Source of the DNA: an uncultured Sphingorhabdus sp.
GTDB lineage: Bacteria; Pseudomonadota; Alphaproteobacteria; Sphingomonadales; Sphingomonadaceae
NCBI GenBank assembly: GCA_937873665.1
Contig: CALMYW010000476.1
Span: 1-28,839, forward strand
Direction: 5' to 3'
Length of the DNA stretch: 28,839 nt
Shown: piece after piece, positions 1 to 8,274 of the stretch
Position numbering within the stretch: the stretch's first letter is position 1
Layout of the letters: every line of letters begins with the position of its first letter
Program-made: the position numbers and the translations under genes
Notes under the pieces: model-generated
What the model saw: only the letters and a program-made list of their open reading frames with translations
Told to the model about the DNA's origin: nothing
Databases searched by the model: none

Positions 1-970
1 CCGCCTCACCCGGGATGCCGAGCGCCAGCGCGATGCCGACCTGGGCGGCGATAATCCAGAAACCGACCTGGCCGACCTGCCGCGCAATCTCCCCATAATT
101 TTTCGCCTGCAAATTGCGGGTGATGACGGGGCCGAGGATCGGATCGAAGCTGGATTTCAGTTTCTGCGGCAGGCTGGCGACCTGTTGTGCGACATAATAG
201 ATGCCGACGACAGCAGGGCTGGCGAAGAGTCCGAGGATGGCGAGATCGAGCCTGCGGCTGCCCCATTCGGCAGCATCGGCGGCAGCCAGCGGCAGGTTAC
301 GGCGCGCGAGCAGGTAGAGCTCGACGGGGCGCGGTCGCCAGCCCTGCGGCGTGCCATAGCTGCGCCAGAGCGGCCAGAGCGCGGTGAGCATCGCGGCGAG
401 GATCGAGGCGACATAGGACAGGATCAGGCCGTCGCGCGCCGAATAGAAGAAGAGCGCGCCCGCCGCGATGCTGATCGTCCACGGCTCGACAATCGCCCTT
501 GCCCGCACCGTCGAGGCGACGTCGAAGCGGTAGGCGAGCGCCGCCAGCGCAATATCGGTCCAGACGATCGCGAAAATCGTCAGCGGCAAATAGCGGTCGA
601 GCCCGTTCAGCGGGCTATTGGGGAACATCAGTTGCGGCAATGCGATCAGCACCGCCGCACCCAGCGCCGAGGCAAAGGTCGCAACCAGCATCGCATCGCC
701 GACGACATGGGTGTCGGGCCGGTCCTGCTTCGACAAGGCCTCTGCCAGCCCGCGCCGCAGACCGAGCGTTGCCAGTTGCGCGACAAATTCGACCACTAGT
801 ATCGCATAGGCAAAACGCCCCAGCACCTCTGGCCCGTAGAGCCGCCCGGCGATGAACAGGAAGGGGATGCGCGCGGCGAGCCGCAGGACAAAGCCGAACA
901 CATTGGTCCGCCCGCCCTTGGCGAGCGCCTTCAGATCGGCTTCGTTCTGTTCAGGCACGGTTGCCGTCAA
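1..970 (-). CDS. Polysaccharide/oligosaccharide flippase (Wzx-like), 3' end outside window
   Basis: Integral membrane protein of the MATE/MurJ/Wzx-type polysaccharide export superfamily, expected to flip lipid-linked glycans across the inner membrane. About 323 codons are visible and the frame runs off base 1 without a stop, so the C-terminus is missing. Recurring hydrophobic stretches alternate with short basic loops; an early segment (GRLYGPEVLGRFAYA) is the typical helix 1-2 region of these flippases, and a later LFASPAVVGIYYVAQQ followed by a PQKLKSSFDPILGPVI loop is also characteristic. I chose a TTG start at 970 because GGAGG lies 5 bases upstream; a GTG at 958 is possible but is too far from that ribosome site. 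It lies 156 bases downstream of gpsA on the same strand, with a palindromic repeat between. The family is fairly sure from membrane pattern and motifs; the glycan substrate is unknown. Confidence 0.8.
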   Translation of the reverse strand, partial: MTATVPEQNEADLKALAKGGRTNVFGFVLRLAARIPFLFIAGRLYGPEVLGRFAYAILVVEFVAQLATLGLRRGLAEALSKQDRPDTHVVGDAMLVATFASALGAAVLIALPQLMFPNSPLNGLDRYLPLTIFAIVWTDIALAALAYRFDVASTVRARAIVEPWTISIAAGALFFYSARDGLILSYVASILAAMLTALWPLWRSYGTPQGWRPRPVELYLLARRNLPLAAADAAEWGSRRLDLAILGLFASPAVVGIYYVAQQVASLPQKLKSSFDPILGPVITRNLQAKNYGEIARQVGQVGFWIIAAQVGIALALGIPGEA

Positions 971-1008
971 ACACCCCTCCGTTTGCTGGCAATGCGGTTT
1001 AAATCGGA

Positions 1009-1090
1009 CCGTAGTGCTGAGCCTGTCGAAGCACGCCTCACCGGGCGCGCCAAGGCTGATACACGTCCTTCGACAAGCTCAGGACTACGG
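1009..1090. repeat. Long palindromic intergenic repeat, copy 1
   Basis: Two 27-base arms (1009-1035 and 1064-1090) are inverted repeats of each other with 24 of 27 positions matching, around a 28-base loop. The core of the inverted arm is CTTCGACAGGCTCAG, and the outer end is ACTACGG. It begins 36 bases after the gpsA stop codon and ends 39 bases before the flippase start. Two more copies occur in this window. It behaves like a REP/ERIC-class element that could fold in RNA as a terminator or 3' stabiliser. Role is inferred. Confidence 0.85.
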
Positions 1091-1126
1091 TGTGAAACCG
1101 GATGGTAGGGCAATGGCGACGCCTTG

Positions 1127-2113
1127 TCACCTTTCGGCCTTCAACGGGCGGGAGAGCAGTGCTTCGACGACCTGCCCGACGCTGGCGCTGCCATCGAGAA
1201 GCGCGCAGACAGCCGCGACAATCGGCATCTCGACGCCCAGCGATTGCGCCGATTCAAGGAGGACGGGCGCGGTGAACGCACCCTCCGCCACGGTGCGCCG
1301 GTCAGCCATCAGCTCGGCAGCCGCCCTGCCCTGCCCCAGCCCGCGGCCCAAGGAGAAATTGCGGCTATTTTCGGAAGAACAGGTCAGCACCAGATCGCCC
1401 AACCCCGAAAGTCCGGAAAGCGTTTCCGCCTGCGCCCCGCGCGCCAGGCCATATCGCTGCATCTCGGCAAAGCCGCGCGCGATCAACGCCGCCCGCGCGT
1501 TCAGCCCCAGCCCCGCGCCATCGACAACACCGCAGCCAATGGCCAGCACATTCTTCACCGCCCCGCCAATCTCCGCCCCCACCACATCATCCGACCAATA
1601 TGGCCGTAAAGCAGGCGTTGCGACCAGCCGCATCAAAAGCTTGCCCAGCGCCTCGCTTTCGCAGGCGAGCGTGATCGCGGTCGGTTTGCCCGCCGCAACT
1701 TCATGCGCGAAAGTGGGGCCCGAAAGCACCGCGAGCGGGTTGTCGGGCCTAAGCTCAGCGACGATTTCAGACACCAGCAATTGCGTGCCTGCCTCAATGC
1801 CCTTTGAGCAGAGCAGCAAAGGCGCGTTGGTGGCTGGAAGCCGTTCGAGCGTGCCGCGCAGATGCTGCGCGGGCGTCACCAGCAACAGCGCCGAACACCC
1901 CACCATTTCGGCCATATCACCCGTCGCACGGATTTGGGGCGGCAGCGCGAGATTGGGGAGGTAGAGCGGATTGCCCTGCCCTGCATTCACCGCCTCGATC
2001 ACCTCGGGCTCAAGTGCCCAGAGCAGCACCTCCTCATGGTTTTGCGCCATCACGCTGGCCAACGCAGTGCCCCATGCGCCTGCGCCGATGATGCCTATGG
2101 GTTGTCCGGTCAT
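1127..2113 (-). CDS. gpsA: Glycerol-3-phosphate dehydrogenase [NAD(P)+]
   Basis: Cytoplasmic enzyme reducing dihydroxyacetone phosphate to sn-glycerol 3-phosphate, the backbone of phospholipids. The 328-residue protein has the usual family length. The N-terminal Rossmann fold shows GAGAWG (residues 10-15), followed by LCSKGIE (Lys104) and the family block [13 protein letters not shown] with the expected catalytic Lys187; the C-terminal half carries [16 protein letters not shown], which is diagnostic for GpsA. The start ATG overlaps the tsaD stop by four bases (ATGA), so the two genes are almost certainly cotranscribed and translationally coupled. gpsA next to tsaD is a common alphaproteobacterial arrangement. 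No truncation or odd residue seen. Confidence 0.97.
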   Translation of the reverse strand: MTGQPIGIIGAGAWGTALASVMAQNHEEVLLWALEPEVIEAVNAGQGNPLYLPNLALPPQIRATGDMAEMVGCSALLLVTPAQHLRGTLERLPATNAPLLLCSKGIEAGTQLLVSEIVAELRPDNPLAVLSGPTFAHEVAAGKPTAITLACESEALGKLLMRLVATPALRPYWSDDVVGAEIGGAVKNVLAIGCGVVDGAGLGLNARAALIARGFAEMQRYGLARGAQAETLSGLSGLGDLVLTCSSENSRNFSLGRGLGQGRAAAELMADRRTVAEGAFTAPVLLESAQSLGVEMPIVAAVCALLDGSASVGQVVEALLSRPLKAER

Positions 2114-3144
2114 GCCTTCACTCCTGCGCCGCGCACGGCCTCTGCATCCGGGTCGAGCGGCCAGCGCGGGCGTGCCGCGACATCGAGCGGATCGGTCAGC
2201 CCTGCTGCAAAGCGTTCCGCCCCCGCCCAGGCGATCATCGCGCCATTATCGGTGCACAGCCAGTGCGGTGGTGCCACAAAGCGCATGCTATAGCGCTCGG
2301 CCACGCGCTGCAGCATCGCGCGAATGGAGTCATTGGCCGCCACCCCACCCGCGACCACCAGCGCACCGAGCGGGTCGATCCGAGACAGGCTGTATTCAAG
2401 CCGGTCTTCAAGGCAATCGACCACGGCCTGTTGGAAAGAGGCAGCGATATCTTCGGGCCTGTGCGCCCCTGCTTCATGTGCGCGCAGCACAGCGCTCTTC
2501 AGACCTGCAAAACTGAAATGGGGTTCGTCTGCGCCTTTTAACGGGCGCGGCAGCGACACCGCCTTGGCATCACCCAGTTTGGCCGCTTTCTCGACCGCAG
2601 GACCTCCCGGAAAGCCGAGGCCCAAAATCTTGGCGCTCTTGTCAAACGCCTCACCCACTGCATCGTCGATGGTGGTCGCCAGCCTGTCGTAATCGCCGAC
2701 CCCATTCACACGGAGCAACTGGCAATGGCCGCCCGAAACAAGCAGCAGCAAATAGGGAAAGTCCAGATCAGGATCGACCAGTCGCGGTGACAGCGCGTGC
2801 CCTTCCAGATGGTTTACAGCAATCAGAGGCTTATTGGCGGCCATCGCCAGCGCCTTCGCCGTCACAAGCCCGACCATCACCCCGCCGATCAATCCGGGCC
2901 CAGCTGTCGCCGCAATGGCGTCAACATCCTTCAACGTCATCCCGGCATCAGCCAATGCCGTCTCGACCAGAGGCGTTATCAGTTCGGCATGCGCGCGTGC
3001 AGCAATCTCTGGCACCACCCCGCCAAAGGCGCGGTGATGATCCTCTTGCCCCGCCAGTGCGTGGCTCAATATCGTGCGATCCGACCGCACCAGCGCCGCC
3101 GCGGTTTCGTCGCAACTCGATTCAAGGCCCAAAATCACTGCCAT
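2110..3144 (-). CDS. tsaD: tRNA N6-adenosine threonylcarbamoyltransferase
   Basis: Catalytic subunit that transfers threonylcarbamoyl to A37 of ANN-reading tRNAs (t6A synthesis), working with TsaB, TsaC and TsaE in the cytoplasm. The 344-residue product opens with [14 protein letters not shown], the universal TsaD/Kae1 start, followed by the metal-binding/conserved block [17 protein letters not shown] (residues 36-52), NHLEGH with His112 and His116, and a late GGVAAND motif. An in-frame upstream ATG at 3273 would add 43 residues with no family similarity; the start at 3144 is preferred because it begins the conserved fold and has GGGGAA about 6 bases upstream. It is divergent from hemC across only 41 bases, so both promoters are packed into or around that gap, and it overlaps gpsA downstream. 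Confidence 0.97.
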   Translation of the reverse strand: MAVILGLESSCDETAAALVRSDRTILSHALAGQEDHHRAFGGVVPEIAARAHAELITPLVETALADAGMTLKDVDAIAATAGPGLIGGVMVGLVTAKALAMAANKPLIAVNHLEGHALSPRLVDPDLDFPYLLLLVSGGHCQLLRVNGVGDYDRLATTIDDAVGEAFDKSAKILGLGFPGGPAVEKAAKLGDAKAVSLPRPLKGADEPHFSFAGLKSAVLRAHEAGAHRPEDIAASFQQAVVDCLEDRLEYSLSRIDPLGALVVAGGVAANDSIRAMLQRVAERYSMRFVAPPHWLCTDNGAMIAWAGAERFAAGLTDPLDVAARPRWPLDPDAEAVRGAGVKA

Positions 3145-3185
3145 CGGCTTCCCCTTAGGGATGTGCCCCGCTATGGACAAGCCGC

Positions 3186-4115
3186 ATGACCCCGACCCGT
3201 TCCAATCCGCTCCGCATCGGCACCCGTTCTTCCCCGCTCGCCTTGGCACAGGCAGAGATGACCAAAGCTGCATTGCTCGCGGCGCATGGCTGGGATGAAG
3301 CCGCTATTCTCCTCGTCCCGATGCTGTCGAGCGGGGATAAGGTGCAGGACCGCCCGCTCGCCGAAATCGGCGGCAAGGCCTTGTGGACCAAAGAGTTGGA
3401 GCGCGCGCTGCTCGACCGCGAGGTCGATATAGCGGTGCATTCGATGAAGGATGTCGAAACCGTCCGCGCTGGCATATTCGGGATTGTCGCGATGCTGCCG
3501 CGTGCCGATGTGCGCGACCGGCTAATAGGGGCGGGCAGCATCGCCGCGCTCCCCCAAGGTGCAAAAGTCGGCACATCGAGCCCAAGACGTGCGGCGCAGC
3601 TGAAAGCTTTACGCCCCGATATCGTCACCGACAGCATTAGAGGCAATGTTGCGACGCGATTGTCCAAAGTTGAAAGCGGCGAATTCGACGCGACCTTGCT
3701 CGCGGCGGCGGGGCTCGCCCGCTTGGGTCACGGCAATATCGGAACCGCCATCGAGACGTCCGAAATGCTGCCTGCCGCGTCACAGGGTGCGATAGGCATC
3801 GATTGTCTGGTCGAACGCACCGAAATTGCGGCGCTGATGGCGGCTATCAACGACCGGCCCACCTTCACTTGCGTGATCGCCGAACGCGCCTTTCTTGAGG
3901 CGCTGGGCGGCACCTGCCATTCGCCGGTCGCGGCACAAGCCATCTGGCAAGAGGACATGTTGACGCTCAAGGGCGAGATCCTGTGCGAGGATGGCAGTGA
4001 GCGACGAGAGGGAGCAATCGCCTTCAAACTCGGTGATGCAGACGCTCCGGCAATTCTCGCACACCAACTCCTCGACGCTGCTTCGCCCGAATTGCGCGCG
4101 CTGTTCGAGGGATGA
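3186..4115 (+). CDS. hemC: Hydroxymethylbilane synthase (porphobilinogen deaminase)
   Basis: Cytoplasmic haem/tetrapyrrole enzyme that joins four porphobilinogen molecules into hydroxymethylbilane. The 309-residue length is typical. Recognisable blocks: [15 protein letters not shown] near the N-terminus, [12 protein letters not shown] and [10 protein letters not shown] (substrate and catalytic region), [25 protein letters not shown], and [10 protein letters not shown], where Cys244 is the residue that carries the dipyrromethane cofactor. The stop overlaps the hemD start by four bases (ATGA), consistent with a coupled hemC-hemD unit. The ribosome site before the ATG is weak (GGACAA). Confidence 0.98.
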   Translation: MTPTRSNPLRIGTRSSPLALAQAEMTKAALLAAHGWDEAAILLVPMLSSGDKVQDRPLAEIGGKALWTKELERALLDREVDIAVHSMKDVETVRAGIFGIVAMLPRADVRDRLIGAGSIAALPQGAKVGTSSPRRAAQLKALRPDIVTDSIRGNVATRLSKVESGEFDATLLAAAGLARLGHGNIGTAIETSEMLPAASQGAIGIDCLVERTEIAALMAAINDRPTFTCVIAERAFLEALGGTCHSPVAAQAIWQEDMLTLKGEILCEDGSERREGAIAFKLGDADAPAILAHQLLDAASPELRALFEG

Positions 4116-4798
4116 AACTGCTCATCATCCGCCCGCAGCCGGGCAATGATGCCAGCGCCCGTCGCGCGCTGGAGGCCGGATTTGAACCCGTTCAATTGCC
4201 CTTCTTCGAGGTGCGAGCTCGCGCCTGGAACGCACCCCTAGTGGCGCAGTTTGATTCCCTTTTGATCACCAGCGCCAATGCGATCCGCCACGCCGGAGCG
4301 GGATTGGAGGCTTTTACCGCCTTGCCCGTGCATGCGGTCGGCCAAAACAGCGCCGACGCCGTTACCGCTGCAGGACTCATGCTGGCGTCGGTTGGTACAA
4401 TGGGTGTGGGTGAAGCACTGCAGCAGGCAAAGGCTGCCGGACATCATCACTTGCTGTGGCTGGCGGGCGAAGATCAGACCGATTTCGATGCACCACCGGG
4501 CATGCAGATAGAAACGCAGATCACTTATTCTTCCGAACCTGTCGAACTACCCGTCGATACAACGGACATCATTGCCAGTGTGGATATTGTTGTGCTCCAT
4601 TCGGCCCGCGCAGCACGCCGGTTCGCTGAACTTGTCGATAGCAGCCGACTGTCCCGCGATGACATCTGGATTGCCGCTTTCTCCAGCGCAATCGCCCAAG
4701 CGGCTGGCCCCGGCTGGCGCGGAATAGCCATTGCCGAACGCCCCGATGACCAAGCCCTGTTGTCGGCGGCGCACACGCTTGTTAAGCAGGGCGCATAA
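4112..4798 (+). CDS. hemD: Uroporphyrinogen-III synthase
   Basis: Converts hydroxymethylbilane to uroporphyrinogen III by ring closure with D-ring inversion, the step directly after HemC. The 228-residue protein is poorly conserved, as is normal for this family, but shows the expected two-lobed pattern: an N-terminal LLIIRPQPGNDASA strand-loop, LLITSANAIRHA, then HAVGQNSADAVTAAG and later VVLHSARAARRFAELV with a terminal IAIAERPDDQALLSAA. Position right behind hemC with a four-base overlap makes the assignment secure. The mitofilin-like gene follows after 23 bases. Confidence 0.92.
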   Translation: MKLLIIRPQPGNDASARRALEAGFEPVQLPFFEVRARAWNAPLVAQFDSLLITSANAIRHAGAGLEAFTALPVHAVGQNSADAVTAAGLMLASVGTMGVGEALQQAKAAGHHHLLWLAGEDQTDFDAPPGMQIETQITYSSEPVELPVDTTDIIASVDIVVLHSARAARRFAELVDSSRLSRDDIWIAAFSSAIAQAAGPGWRGIAIAERPDDQALLSAAHTLVKQGA

Positions 4799-4821
4799 TC
4801 AGGGTCGCAAGGGGACAGGGT

Positions 4822-5613
4822 TTGAACTGGCGAGCAGGCGTTGCACTGTCGATATTGGCATTTGTCGGTGGCGGATTGGTAGTAAGCTGGCTGTCGACAT
4901 CGGGGCTTTCGCCATGGGGGGAAGTTGCGCCTTCGGCTCCGGAAGCGCCCGTCGCACCGATGCCCGAAATTGCTCCGCCACCGGTTAACCCGATGCTGGC
5001 AGCACCCGTCGTCCCCCAAATCCTTCAGCCCATAGCCGATTCGGCCCGCACCGAAGCCATGCTGGTTGCCATGGCAGCGCGTAGGGCAATTGGTGCAAGC
5101 GCTCCACTTGGCGAGATCGAACCGCGGCTTGATGCAGCCTTTGGGCAAAGCCAGCCACAAGCGCTGGCGCGTATCCGTTCGGCAGCGAAAGATGGACTGA
5201 CGCCCGTCAAGCTTGCCACCGAATTTGACGCCATCGCGCCCAGCCTCAGCCGCGATCCCGAAATGTCGTGGGCGCGCATCCAGCGTGAGCTTTCGACCAT
5301 GTTCGTGCTCCACATGTCCGACGCTCCGCCACCATCTACCGATGCCCAGATTGCACGAACGCGTGACCTGATCCTCACCGGAAATGTGGAATCGGCCATG
5401 CGACTGGTTTCGGCCATGCCGGGGGCGGCGAACGCTAAGGATTGGCTGGCCAAGGCGCGGCGTTATGTCGAAACGCAACGCGCCTTGGACAGTTTGGAAA
5501 AGGCCGCGCTTTCCATGCCTATGGTAGCCCAGCAGCCGATGGTCGCACCGCCTTTGAGCGAGCCGGTCGGCAAGGATAACCCGGCCGTGACGCTACCCAT
5601 CCCCGAAAGTTGA
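4822..5613 (+). CDS. Mitofilin/Mic60-like inner-membrane protein
   Basis: The 263-residue protein has one N-terminal membrane helix (about residues 6-28), a Pro/Ala-rich linker (about 30-70) and a helical periplasmic domain. The C-terminal part (GNVESAMRLVSAMP, then a DWLAKARRYVETQRALDSL helix) resembles the C-terminal mitofilin signature. In alphaproteobacteria a mitofilin (COG4223) gene commonly follows hemC/hemD, which supports the call. It is short for the family, and the long central coiled coil seems reduced or missing. The start is a TTG, chosen because AAGGGG lies about 8 bases upstream and no ATG is available early in the frame. Probable role is in shaping inner-membrane folds or contacts; this is inference from the family, and a generic anchored helical protein remains possible. 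Confidence 0.65.
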   Translation: MNWRAGVALSILAFVGGGLVVSWLSTSGLSPWGEVAPSAPEAPVAPMPEIAPPPVNPMLAAPVVPQILQPIADSARTEAMLVAMAARRAIGASAPLGEIEPRLDAAFGQSQPQALARIRSAAKDGLTPVKLATEFDAIAPSLSRDPEMSWARIQRELSTMFVLHMSDAPPPSTDAQIARTRDLILTGNVESAMRLVSAMPGAANAKDWLAKARRYVETQRALDSLEKAALSMPMVAQQPMVAPPLSEPVGKDNPAVTLPIPES

Positions 5614-5640
5614 CCAATTGTCGAAATTTGCCTGCGGATA

Positions 5641-5678
5641 ATGTCATAAATCTTTCATAAATCTCCAATCGGCTTAAA
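5641..5678 (+). promoter_or_regulatory. Pho-box-like promoter
   Basis: Two direct 11-base units, TGTCATA-AATC at 5643-5653 and TTTCATA-AATC at 5654-5664, match the PhoB half-site TGTCATA with 7/7 and 6/7 bases and the correct 11-base period. A possible -10 (TTAAAC, 5673-5678) lies where PhoB-dependent promoters place it, about 10 bases after the box. The hydrolase ATG is at 5687, so the transcript would have almost no leader. No -35-like hexamer is needed in this promoter class. Confidence 0.65.
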
Positions 5679-5686
5679 CGGTCGTC

Positions 5687-6400
5687 ATGGCGACGACCCC
5701 GCTCTCGATTCTTGCCGCGCACGAAGACCGCGCAGTGCCACCGCCCTTGCCGCTGCTGGCGCGCGAGGTTGTAGGCTTTGCCTCGACGCGTATTCGCGCC
5801 ACCTTCGCGCCGCCGGTGCCGCTGGAAGTGGATGGCAAGGGCCAGCATGTTTTTGTAATTCCGGGTTTTCTGGCCTCTGACCGGACGACCGCCCGTTTGC
5901 GCCGCTCCCTAGATGGTGCGGGGTTCCGGGCCCATGGCTGGGGCCTTGGGCGCAACAGCGGTGTCTCCGCTGATTTATTCGAGCAGATCGACCGACAGTT
6001 TGACCAGCGTGGAATCGACCATCCGGCAGCTTTGGTGGGCTGGAGCCTGGGCGGAGTGATCGCGCGGGAATATGCCAAGCGCGCACCGCATCGTGTCTCG
6101 CGCGTCATCTCGCTCGGCAGCCCCTTTTCAGCGCATCCGCGTGCGAACAATGCCTGGCGGGTCTATGAATTTGTCGCCGGGCACAAGGTCGACAATCCGC
6201 CGGTCGCAGCCGTGCTGCATGAAAAACCGCCTGTGCCAACCTTTGCTTTCTGGTCAGCGCATGACGGCGTGGTCGCCCCCGACGCAGCGCGTGGCAGGCT
6301 GGGCGAGGTAGACCATGCAACCCAACTCGATTGCTCGCACATGGCGTTCATCGCCGATCCTGAAGCAATTCGCGCGGTTGCGCGTGCGATAGTCGCCTGA
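5687..6400 (+). CDS. Alpha/beta hydrolase, possibly phosphate-starvation regulated
   Basis: 237-residue alpha/beta-hydrolase-fold protein. HVFVIPGFLASDRTTARL gives the first strand and oxyanion region, GWSLGG carries the nucleophile Ser120, FWSAHDGVVAP supplies the likely acid (Asp), and DCSHMAFI the catalytic His near the end. There is no signal peptide, so it is probably cytoplasmic; the substrate could be an ester or lipid but cannot be read from sequence. No Shine-Dalgarno precedes the ATG and the predicted promoter sits immediately upstream, suggesting leaderless translation. The Pho box suggests induction by phosphate limitation. It ends exactly where the convergent glycerophosphodiesterase gene ends (6400/6401). 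Confidence 0.85.
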   Translation: MATTPLSILAAHEDRAVPPPLPLLAREVVGFASTRIRATFAPPVPLEVDGKGQHVFVIPGFLASDRTTARLRRSLDGAGFRAHGWGLGRNSGVSADLFEQIDRQFDQRGIDHPAALVGWSLGGVIAREYAKRAPHRVSRVISLGSPFSAHPRANNAWRVYEFVAGHKVDNPPVAAVLHEKPPVPTFAFWSAHDGVVAPDAARGRLGEVDHATQLDCSHMAFIADPEAIRAVARAIVA

Positions 6401-7465
6401 TCAGCGCGCCGCTGCAACGGCCTCCGTCACATTGTCGCTGAAAAATCCGTCTATCCCTGTGGCCAGAAACGCCTTTATCTCCGCCACCAGATCGCCATGG
6501 CCAGCTGGGTTCAGACCGTTGCGTTGTCCCAACGGCAGGAAATAATTCTCGCGCCGCAAGGTCCAGATATGGACGTCCAGCCCGACCGAATGGGCATCCG
6601 CCACCAGCGAGGTTGGCTCACCCAGATTGCCGAGCAGTGTGCGCGGAATGACCATCGCTTTTTCGACGCCTATTCCGTCGGCATAGGCCGCGACCGCCTT
6701 AAGCCCGTCGGGGGTGGCCATCGTCGCATATTTTGAGGCTAGATCATCGGCGGGGCCGTCATCCTTTGACATCAACTGGATCAGCCGCAGCTTGGTCTTG
6801 CCACGCAGCGCCTTCAGATTGCCAACCTCGAAACTCTGGATAAACAAGGGATCGTCCTTCTGCGTATAACCATGCTTTTCGAGCATCATGAGCAAGGGCG
6901 CCTCGTGGGGTAGACCGATAGAAGCAAAATAGCTGGGATGCTTGGTTTCGGGATAGATGCCGATGCGTCGTCCGGTCTCTTTCTCCTTCGCCTTCGCCAG
7001 CAGGATGATCTCTTCAAAGGTCGGGATTTCATATTGCCCGTCAAAGGCCGTGTTGGCCTTGCGCAACATCGGCAGCCGCTCTTTCGCACGCAATGTTTTC
7101 AACTCGGCGAGCGTGAAATCCTCGGTGAACCAGCCGGTCATTTTCTGGCCGTCAATGGTCTTGGTCGCCTTGCGGTCGGCAAATTCGGGCTTGTCCGCGA
7201 CGTCGGAGGTTTCCGAAATCTCGTTCTCGTGCCGCGCGACCAGCACGCCGTCCCTGGTCAGCACCAGATCAGGTTCGATATAATCGGCCCCCTGCTCGAT
7301 CGCGAGCGTGTAGCTGGCGATTGTGTGCTCGGGGCGTTCGCCGCTGGCACCGCGATGCGCGATGATGATCGGGTCCTTGGCCATGGCGGATTTTCCTTCA
7401 CTGGCAGTGCCGCTGGTACAGGCAGATAGCGCCACAACGACACAGAGTAGCAATTTGATTTTCAT
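6401..7465 (-). CDS. glpQ: Glycerophosphodiester phosphodiesterase, periplasmic lipoprotein
   Basis: Hydrolyses glycerophosphodiesters (deacylated phospholipids) to glycerol 3-phosphate and an alcohol. The 354-residue protein begins with a lipoprotein signal ending in a lipobox LSAC (Cys16), so it is predicted to be membrane-anchored in the periplasm. The GDPD fold is clear: AHRGASGERPEHT (His37, Arg38, Glu46), YIEPDLV (Glu63, Asp65) and ARHENEI (His78), which are the catalytic and metal residues, plus DVHIWTLRRENYF near the C-terminus. The large insertion between the early catalytic block and the IPTFEEII strand is typical of the periplasmic GlpQ group. The start overlaps the upstream kinase stop by four bases, making it the last gene of a three-gene operon. 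Confidence 0.93.
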   Translation of the reverse strand: MKIKLLLCVVVALSACTSGTASEGKSAMAKDPIIIAHRGASGERPEHTIASYTLAIEQGADYIEPDLVLTRDGVLVARHENEISETSDVADKPEFADRKATKTIDGQKMTGWFTEDFTLAELKTLRAKERLPMLRKANTAFDGQYEIPTFEEIILLAKAKEKETGRRIGIYPETKHPSYFASIGLPHEAPLLMMLEKHGYTQKDDPLFIQSFEVGNLKALRGKTKLRLIQLMSKDDGPADDLASKYATMATPDGLKAVAAYADGIGVEKAMVIPRTLLGNLGEPTSLVADAHSVGLDVHIWTLRRENYFLPLGQRNGLNPAGHGDLVAEIKAFLATGIDGFFSDNVTEAVAAAR

Positions 7466-8274
7466 GCACGCTCCGAAACCGAAACAGGGGAGCGGGCTTC
7501 ATCCAACTGGATTGTTACATCCGCGCGACCGGGCATCTCTTCCATGATCCAGCGTGTCAATCGTTCATAATGGGCGATGAAGCGGGCGACCTGTTCGTCG
7601 GTCATCGCAGCGGCGGCGCGCTGTGCCCCATCCACCGCCTGATAGCCATGCTCCTGCTCGCAGCGCCATGTATGTACGATCTCGAATGAGGGCGGGCGCA
7701 GATAGGCCAGCCGGTCGATGCGCGCGAATAGCTCCGCAGTTTCTCCTGCGAGATGCGCGTTCCAATGACTGCGCCAGATACCGTCGGGATCATCGTCGCG
7801 TTCGAGATCGTTGACCGGTTCAGCCAAGATGTTGTCAGGCACGGGCCTTGCCCCAACGCACCACCCTTCGAACAGCAGCAGGTCACACGGCCCTTCGAGC
7901 AGCGGCCATTCGCGCGACGACAATGGCTCGTCCGCCCGCTTGTCAAATCGGGGCAGCATCACTGCGCGCCCTGCCTTTACCGCATCGAGGGTGGCGATTC
8001 CGATGCCGGTATCATGCGTTCCCGGCGGCCCGCGCGTGGCAAATAGCGGATGCACTCGCTCCGCCAGCCCTGCCCGTACCGAGCGCCCGAGATAGAGATC
8101 GTCGAGCGACAAGGTACCAACCCGCAACCCGTGCCCGGTGAAATGCCCGGCCAATTGTGCACAAGCGGTCGATTTACCGGAAGCCTGCGTCCCGCACAGG
8201 CCAACAACGAGGGGCTCACCCGGCGTCAACCAGCTTTCAATATGCCCGGCAAGTGCGGTTGCTATCGGGTTCAT
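7462..8274 (-). CDS. P-loop kinase, D-glycerate 3-kinase-like (COG4240)
   Basis: 270-residue cytoplasmic kinase. The P-loop GTQASGKS occupies residues 28-35, followed by a phosphoribulokinase/uridine-kinase-like pattern: LSLDDLYLG, and the acceptor-site region DLLLFEGWCVGARP. These match the plant-type D-glycerate 3-kinase family and its bacterial homologues, so the likely reaction is D-glycerate + ATP to 3-phosphoglycerate, though some homologues are annotated only as kinase. The start at 8274 was chosen over an upstream ATG at 8295 because it overlaps the preceding stop as ATGA, as at the other junction of this operon. Middle gene of ArsC-like/kinase/GlpQ-like. Confidence 0.8.
   Translation of the reverse strand: MNPIATALAGHIESWLTPGEPLVVGLCGTQASGKSTACAQLAGHFTGHGLRVGTLSLDDLYLGRSVRAGLAERVHPLFATRGPPGTHDTGIGIATLDAVKAGRAVMLPRFDKRADEPLSSREWPLLEGPCDLLLFEGWCVGARPVPDNILAEPVNDLERDDDPDGIWRSHWNAHLAGETAELFARIDRLAYLRPPSFEIVHTWRCEQEHGYQAVDGAQRAAAAMTDEQVARFIAHYERLTRWIMEEMPGRADVTIQLDEARSPVSVSERA

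Noticed and set aside
852..1964. A 370-codon frame crossing repeat copy 1 and antisense to gpsA
   Set aside because: It contains the VVLSLSKHA peptide produced by the palindrome and has no protein-like features.
4525..5478. A 317-codon frame antisense to hemD and the mitofilin-like gene
   Set aside because: Low-complexity Arg/Cys/His-rich translation, typical for an antisense shadow.
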